Assembly (NCBI GenBank): GCA_947623455.1
Contig: OX392538.1
Location: 22,939,001 to 23,003,000, forward strand
Source of the DNA: Mimachlamys varia
Lineage: Eukaryota > Mollusca > Bivalvia > Pectinida > Pectinidae
Direction of reading: 5' to 3'
Length of the DNA: 64,000 nt
Positions 58,257 through 64,000 of this stretch are shown here, in pieces. Made by a program: the position numbers and the translations under genes. How positions within the stretch are numbered: position 1 is the first letter of the stretch; each line of letters begins with the position of its first letter. The notes beneath the pieces were generated by a model. That model saw nothing but the letters and a program-made list of their open reading frames with translations, was not told the DNA's origin and searched no databases.

Positions 58257-59324
58257 ATGTCACACCGAGGCTGGCCAGGCTTACTGTTGTTGCTGTTGCT
58301 ATGTTACCGTTGCCAAGCATGGCCTGACACGTGTATCATTGGATGTGAGTGTAACGGAACTACCATAGAGTGTCGGAATCTTAACCGGGAAAATTTTCCG
58401 GCAGACCTTGGCCCGGAAACGGAAGTCCTACGCATTCGGGATTCCAAGATATCGTATATTCAGCGAAATGCTCTTGCCAAAATGCCTCAACTCCGAGTTC
58501 TGGAGATATCCTCCTCAGACATAATTTACATCCAGACCTGTGCCTTTTCGGGAATTTCAAACTTCACGTCTATGAAGTTTTTGAAAAACAATATTACAAA
58601 TATTGTGCAGAATGCTTTTGCCGTGGTTGAAGATGTACGAGAACTAGTGTTTGAGGACTCAAAGATAGACACAATATCCACTCGAGCCTTTACAAAAATC
58701 AGTGACGTAGGGACATTCCGTCTCCATAATCTTACAGTCAACAAGCTTGAACGTGAAGCCATTGATGACGTCAGTGGCGTGTCGAATTTACAGGTCGATT
58801 TTAACAAGTTCACCTACGTCGGTCAATCACCACTGACAAATTTGGTAAACGTTACGTTGAACATGAGCAAGAACATATTTCCAAGTCATTGTGGTGTTGG
58901 TGACATATACACAAACATAGTTCGTGAGTCAAACGTCATCCTTCACTTCCGGTACAACATCATCAACTTGTGTTCGTGTAACATGAGCCTGCTTCGCTGG
59001 CAATCCTCGGTGGCAGTTACGTTGGACCGGAATACATGTTCGGGGCCACCGGAAATAGCTGGTACATTTCTCGAAGGACTTGCGGATACCCCTTTTTGTC
59101 AAATTGAAAGTGACAACCGAACAACCCCGTTGTGGTGTCCAGTTACACGTCAGATGCCAATGCGTCATAATTGCCATGCATTCGGATCGCCTCTGATTCC
59201 ACAGGAGGAGGTAGAGGTCCCACGAATAGAAGAAGATCGTGATCGAAACAATGGGGTCCCAAACATCAAGAACAATGTGTACCTGTTTTTAGTTATGTTT
59301 AGTTTCCTTATTTATATGTTCTGA
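58257..59324 (+). CDS. secreted leucine-rich-repeat protein, probably GPI-anchored
   Basis: An intact 355-residue frame in a single coding exon. Residues 1-21 form a signal peptide (poly-Leu core). Cysteines at 26, 30, 32 and 39 form an N-terminal LRR cap (CIIGCECNGTTIEC). About six to seven LRRs of ~24 residues span 50-205, with pattern LRVLEISSSDIIYIQTCAF. Cysteines at 239, 241, 261 and 281 (CSCN...C...C) form a C-terminal cap. The C-terminus ends in a hydrophobic stretch (VYLFLVMFSFLIYMF) with no cytosolic tail, typical of a GPI-attachment signal. At least seven N-glycosylation sequons are present. The likely role is cell-surface recognition or adhesion; the ligand cannot be inferred. An acceptor-like site (CCTTTTTTAG) lies 15-20 bp upstream of the ATG, suggesting a 5' UTR intron. 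ATTAAA at 59387 may serve for polyadenylation. It is the best non-transposon gene in the window. Confidence 0.9.
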   Translation: MSHRGWPGLLLLLLLCYRCQAWPDTCIIGCECNGTTIECRNLNRENFPADLGPETEVLRIRDSKISYIQRNALAKMPQLRVLEISSSDIIYIQTCAFSGISNFTSMKFLKNNITNIVQNAFAVVEDVRELVFEDSKIDTISTRAFTKISDVGTFRLHNLTVNKLEREAIDDVSGVSNLQVDFNKFTYVGQSPLTNLVNVTLNMSKNIFPSHCGVGDIYTNIVRESNVILHFRYNIINLCSCNMSLLRWQSSVAVTLDRNTCSGPPEIAGTFLEGLADTPFCQIESDNRTTPLWCPVTRQMPMRHNCHAFGSPLIPQEEVEVPRIEEDRDRNNGVPNIKNNVYLFLVMFSFLIYMF

Positions 59325-60947
59325 TTGAAACGATGAAATCAAACTGTTTAGGAAAGTCAAAGATTAATGTGTATATATACAAACACATTAAACACCGAAT
59401 AAGGCATCCTAAAATTAACCAAGTATATACCACCATTCGTGGGACATTGTACAGAGGTATATTTGAAGTTATCGGAGTATGTCATGGTCCCTGATTGTGA
59501 TGGATTTTTTTATTTAGTTGGTTGTCCATTTTCGTTTTAATTTCATTGGTATAAACAACAAAGATATTACGATCTATATCCGACTGTTATAGTGTATATC
59601 CCAAGTTTTTAATATGAGTATTTGGCGCAAAATTAAGTGTTAATGTATATATTTTAATATGTAAATATTTTTACAAATGTAGTAAGGATATTATTTTTGA
59701 AAGCGCGATACATATGTCGTTTTTGGCTCTTGCATGAAAATGGCATCCGATGATGTCCCTTTAATTGCTGGTAACCATTTTGGCCTTGTATTCAGTGACG
59801 TACGTTCCCCTTTTGTATTATGCAGCCATCTTAATCAGGTTATGATTTTTAAAAACCATTAATTTCCTGCAATCTTTGTACTGCTCCAGACTAACATGGT
59901 CCATCTTGAAGCATTTGTTTCAAATCCCATACCGTATACGATGAACGCGTCTTTTTATTTAGTTGTGTCCTGCCCTTCATCGATATTCCACATTATGTAG
60001 CATTCATATATTTTCTCTTACCCCGGACAGATTTATCCACTCTTTTCACCGGTGTACGGTTTTCTTATCGTCCCCTGGGTTTGGGACAAACTATCCGTGC
60101 TCTGTGCACGTTCTCAACAAAAGTATGACGTCACGTTAACAATACATCATCGTCACGTCAACCTTGAATAGCTTGTACCGCAAACGTTAACTTGTCAATA
60201 CAACACACAATCGGTGAGAAGGAGAAGAGAAAAATATTCATCCATCCACTTTGAGGGAGAGATAGAGGAATATCAACCCTCGTGGAAATATTAAGTTGAA
60301 AAGAAAACTCGGCAAAGCCTCGAATCTTCCTCCTCGAGTTGATATTCGTTTATATCCATCCAAAGGGGTGATTGACACTATTGATCCTTACTGTATACAA
60401 GATGAATCATAGAAGTGTATAGTTTAGCATATGAAAAAATAACAATACGATAGTAGAGATGACCAAACTGGTAACTGGTGAACCATTGGTATCGGCTGTT
60501 TCATTCATTCGGAACTAGGTTGTGGAAATTTCTGTTTATTTTCGAGAGGGACTCCGAATAATGAACGATCGCGATCGGAGACACTTAACCGTATGGCGGC
60601 GACATGATTTTTTCAGTATCGCGAGTCTTGTTACCAGTATCACCCAACCAGCAACCATGACAACACTGTTGTACAGTTTATTGTTATTTGACTGCTCTAA
60701 TACGTAAACGATGTCACTATTTCTTTCTTTTTCGATTGAATGCATAAGTAAAATTATGATACAAACTTTGGGCCTTTGGTATCATTCTCTTGTGGTTTAA
60801 AAAAAAAAAAAAACACCTAATAATTCATCTGTTTGATATTCATATTATTTCATGTAGATTCTGAAATTGAATTCATTAAATCTTCACAGTAGCTATTAAT
60901 GGTGTGTTGTTAATGTTAATCGCTGTTGTTTATGAAAATTAATCATT
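59325..60947. other. 3' UTR of the LRR gene, then intergenic
   Basis: ATTAAA at 59387-59392 is a candidate poly(A) signal. A weak foldback around 60265-60350 pairs GAATATCAACCCTCG with CGAGTTGATATTC. A poly-A tract lies near 60800. Overlapping opposite-strand frames at 60522-60745 are not supported. Confidence 0.4.
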
Positions 60948-61046
60948 GACGTCACCCCGCGCGCTGGTCTTTTGCTGTCATCGGATGCCTAAAAGAGGCA
61001 GACCGCCATCCAATGACAGCAAAGGGCCATCGCGTGCAGTGACGTC
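60948..61046. repeat. imperfect long hairpin flanked by TGACGTCA
   Basis: Left arm TTGACGTCACCCCGCGCGCT then TTTTGCTGTCATCGGATG. Right arm CATCCAATGACAGCAAAGGG then CGCGTGCAGTGACGTCAA. Pairing is good in the TTTTGCTGTCAT and TGACGTCA portions and imperfect elsewhere. The ends contain CRE-like palindromes (TGACGTCA). Confidence 0.7.
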
Positions 61047-61449
61047 AACACTCATGGAATATGCAAAACTGGCAGGTAGCCGACGAAAACTTTGAGACAC
61101 GGAAAATTGGCGTGTTTTTGGAGGAAATTTAGATTATTTCTGCGGAAAGAGGATACATTTCACGTGCATTTAGGAGGTTTTTTAAATAAAAAATATCCAT
61201 CTTTCCATCGTAACCAAGCGTTTTTTGTACCTCAACTGGAAATGTTAAAGTTTCCACCCTTTAGTCTTTATGACCATTGAGGGGGCATTTTTTATCGAAA
61301 ATATATCTAAACACCCCAACGGTGTCAAATTACGCTAACCACCCTAGTTTAGGTCCAAAACTAGCTGTAACAAATCATCAGGTCCCTGTAGTAGTTAATA
61401 CTCACTGGTTGACGCTCATCATTATGGGAGTAAAACAACTGGTTCGCCC

Positions 61450-61510
61450 GTTGTCCTTAAATGACCGTAGATGTTAATAGGACGTAAAAACAATCAACCA
61501 ACCAACAAAA
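61450..61510 (+). repeat. SINE 3' tail fragment
   Basis: TTGTCCTTAAATGACCGTAG, TGTTAATAGGACGTAAAAAC and CAACCAACCAAC match the tails at 9218-9280 and 12725-12790. The head is missing. Confidence 0.65.
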
Positions 61511-61740
61511 ATTCGAGTCTTGGTCACGGCTCTTGTGTCACCTGGAGCAAGATACTCTAATCCGCTTTCTCCAGTCTATTCAGCTGTAAATAAATTCCTT
61601 GTTTCGCAGTGCTAGAAACTGTAGAATGCTAGCTGTGGGCGCCGAAATGGCAACACCGGATGTATGCTCCCCGCGGAGTTGGGAACGATATTGGCTGGTT
61701 GTTAATGCCCTATAACCAAGGAGAGAAAAATGTGAACCGA
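61511..61740 (+). repeat. candidate interspersed repeat
   Basis: The stretch with TTGTGTCACCTGGAGCAAGA and CTCCAGTCTATTCAGCTGTA, then GTTGGGAACGATATTGGCTG, resembles a widespread marine-invertebrate repeat known to me by appearance only. There is no second copy in this window to confirm it. Confidence 0.35.
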
Positions 61741-61758
61741 TTTAAGACGGCTCATTCC

Positions 61759-62966
61759 CCGAACACCAACTCTGGTAACTTGAAAGAAAGGTGTTCATAT
61801 AGGAAATCCTTTGAAGTTTAAGTTATAGTCTGTTTCAACTAAGAATGTTAACTCATTTGATTTGTAGATATGATACTATAAACTCAGTAATGAAATTAAT
61901 AAAATATTTTCATATAATACAGCTTTAAGTAATAGAAAATGATAATTAAATATTATTTTTTAGATTAAATAAATGAAAAATAGTAATTGAAATTCATTAT
62001 TTGAAAAATAAATCTCCTTAATCGAATTATTTAAAGCAAATTGATAATAAAAGTAAGTTTCTATTCATACATGTTATAGTAATACATATTTAATACAGCA
62101 CCGAAAGATAATTATTAGACATCTGTATCTTAATTGAAAAACCTTAAATGAAGACAGATAATACTAAACTGATGTCACATAAATTAAACACAATAAAATT
62201 TGTACAAGTGTAACGAATCTATTCTATGATATAAATAAGGCATTTGACAGGGTTCGGCATGTAGGTATTTTGTATAAACTTAACAAAGAAATGGTATGAT
62301 AAGAAAAATCATTTTTGAGTGGTTTAAAGCTTAATTATCTGACAGAAAACCAAAGGGTAATTATTGATTGATACCAATCAAAAAGTTAATCCGTTTCTGC
62401 AGGAGTCCTCTAGGATCTGATCTTTGGCCCTTTTTATTTCTACCTTTATTGATATAAAACAGCTGATTTAACTTCTTATATTAACTTGTTTGCAGTTGAT
62501 ACTTCTCTATATGTTATTGCATATAGTGATGATGACCCTAATACACCTGCCGATATACTAAATGATGATCTTTCATCAATCCCTGCTTTGGCTAATCAAT
62601 GAATGGCAAACTATTTTAATCCAACTAAAACAGTACCATTAACTTTAACTCTAAGCTTTCTAATCGTCATCGCCTTCTTTTCTTTAATGACCATACTATA
62701 CATATTAATAAATGATAATTTACACATATATATCTGAATTCAGATGTAATATATGATAATTTTCCTAAATCTGCAGCTGTTTTATGCGGTACCTATTTAT
62801 AATTTATTTGCAAATATCATTAGTTATTGAGTATCTGATTAGTTACCAGAGGTTGATTTACCTGTGTAATTTACCTGTACAACATTTCTGCTATAGACTA
62901 TAACTCACTATCATCACAACTGACCACCTAAGTAAACATGTTTTTATAAGCAGAGTTGGTGTTCGG
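61759..62966. repeat. ~1.2-kb AT-rich segment bracketed by 16-bp inverted repeats
   Basis: CCGAACACCAACTCTG at 61759-61774 is exactly inverted as CAGAGTTGGTGTTCGG at 62951-62966. The segment between is far more AT-rich than its flanks and contains the decayed reverse transcriptase. It may be a TIR element that acquired a LINE fragment, or an AT-rich insertion splitting an older palindrome. No clear TSD. Confidence 0.55.
62205..62720 (+). pseudogene. decayed non-LTR reverse transcriptase fragment
   Basis: Broken frames recall the RT core in order: DINKAFDRVRHVGILYKL near 62230-62280 (motif A), a GVPLGSDL-like stretch near 62400-62420 (motif B') and FAVDTSLYVIA near 62490-62520. In the last, the first Asp of the expected FADD is Val. 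In-frame stops and frameshifts interrupt all frames. This is a different lineage from the intact element at 30.6-36.1 kb and far older. Confidence 0.7.
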
Positions 62967-63519
62967 AGAAGTCCCCTTTAAGGCTCCCAGTAGCGTGACA
63001 AAGCGGTATGTAAGAAACTTGAATTATTATTGTCATTGAAAGCAGGAGTATTTGACCCGTTTCTGGAGTAAACAAAAATAGCCTATCAACAATGTGTCAA
63101 AAGTATAATATCTCTTATGAGATTTCAAATGAGCCAATTTTATGATGGCCTTATCAACGGTGTAAATGCTTTGGCGGTTCAATAAACGATCTACAGAGAG
63201 AGTACGTGCCTAATTGCGTCAAAGCTTTTTACAATAGAAACTGAAACACTAAAGGACTGAGTCTAAGGGTCCCGCGTGTTTCTGGATTCTGATAAATAGT
63301 TTTTGTTGATTGTATCAATACCAGTGATATTTGTATTTGTCATGCGATAAAATTATCATGTGTATTACGGCTTCATATGAGAAGTGTTTAGACAGTACGT
63401 TTATGATGTGATTTGTATATATCGTTTATTGTAATCACCATTGGTTTCCTCCGTTACCACAGCTCTACGTGTGTATAGGGAAACTATTCACATTCTCTCA
63501 AAATCACTACGAACGAAAC
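62967..63519. other. intergenic, nothing recognised
   Basis: No supported gene or repeat. Confidence 0.4.
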
Positions 63520-63529
63520 TAATCTGATT

Positions 63530-63630
63530 GAAATACAGATCGGCTCCTTGTTCTCACTCCGTTTTATACAAGGAAGCAGAGTGAAGTTTACGGAACGACG
63601 CGGATATCAAGATATGATTTTAATCAGATT
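63530..63630. mobile_element. short deleted relative of the 14.4-kb MITE
   Basis: AATCTGATTGAAATACAGAT and CCTTGTTCTCACTCCGTTTT match the left end of the element at 14437. AAGTTTACGGAACGACGCGG and GATATGATTTTAATCAGATT match its right end. The middle ~300 bp is missing, so it is an internal-deletion derivative. TSDs are not obvious. Confidence 0.75.
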
Positions 63631-64000
63631 TACACGGAACAATATTTTTTTTCAAAAAATAATGTGCAGACTGATACTTTCATCATCAGATGGTGGGTTT
63701 ATCAAATCACTCTGAGATCGTGTTCCATCATCCGTCCTTGAACAATTCTAGTTATCACTATTTCTTGAGAAGAACTGGATTGATAATTCTCGAATTTCAT
63801 TTGTAGTTTTCCCTTCGTGCCTAGTTGTACATAGTCCATTTTTGGACAAATCGGATAAACATTATGGTCGACAGGCGGCCATCTTGGATTTGTGAGTAAT
63901 AATTTGTTATCGCTATTTCGTTTTTGAGAAGTACAGGATGGATCATTATCAAAGAGCCTGTTTCCAAAATGGCCCCTTCACTGATTGAAATTTCCTGTTG
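63631..64000. repeat. possible diverged direct repeat
   Basis: GTTATCACTATTTCTTGAGA (63752) and GTTATCGCTATTTCGTTTTT (63908) begin similar ~40-bp segments containing GAGAAG(A)AC(T)GGAT. The repeats are ~155 bp apart and diverged. No gene was seen up to the window end. Confidence 0.35.

Overview
This is nuclear DNA from an animal, most probably a marine mollusc and perhaps a bivalve. The evidence is indirect. The DNA is AT-rich and gene-poor, with isolated exons that have GT-AG splice signals, tRNA-headed SINE copies whose 3' end (TCCTTAAATGACCCTGGCTG, then a GGACGT(T)AAA tail) I associate with molluscs, an APE-type non-LTR retrotransposon, several MITE and foldback families, and a secreted leucine-rich-repeat protein. 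Nothing looks bacterial, viral or organellar, and I could not fix the species.

Layout. 1-19.5 kb is mostly non-coding and full of small repeats: a 24-bp minisatellite (1778-3344), an unnamed ~180-bp dispersed repeat in at least five copies, a 76-bp tandem duplication, a purine-only-looking strand (10.6-11.1 kb), SINE copies, a TTAA-flanked MITE, an 11-bp-TSD MITE and a nest of hairpin-terminated elements at 16.0-17.4 kb. Two candidate exons lie here: a signal-peptide first exon on the minus strand (8126-8369) and a clean internal exon on the plus strand (18008-18139). 19.5-56.9 kb is one very large 31-bp satellite array. Its units are organised into higher-order repeats, marked by eight copies of a 91-bp AT-rich spacer, and include a near-identical 5940-bp tandem duplication. 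A structurally complete 5.4-kb non-LTR retrotransposon (30611-36056, minus strand, both ORFs open) interrupts it. 56.9-64 kb begins with a second copy of the hairpin-terminated element abutting the array, then another hairpin, then an apparently intact LRR/GPI-type gene (58257-59324). It ends in repeats, including a decayed reverse transcriptase and a 16-bp inverted-repeat pair.

How parts relate. Most of the long open frames in the window are not genes: the minus strand of the 31-bp unit has no stop codon in any frame, so arrays translate indefinitely into Q/T/H/N-rich 31-residue repeats. The convincing protein genes are the retrotransposon ORF1/ORF2 pair, linked by an overlapping stop-start TGATG, and the LRR gene. 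The main candidates for something undescribed are (i) the TIR-plus-terminal-hairpin elements, which share terminal sequences but carry unrelated long stems, and (ii) the spacer-punctuated higher-order satellite, which provides an 'empty' paralogous site for the retrotransposon inside the same window.
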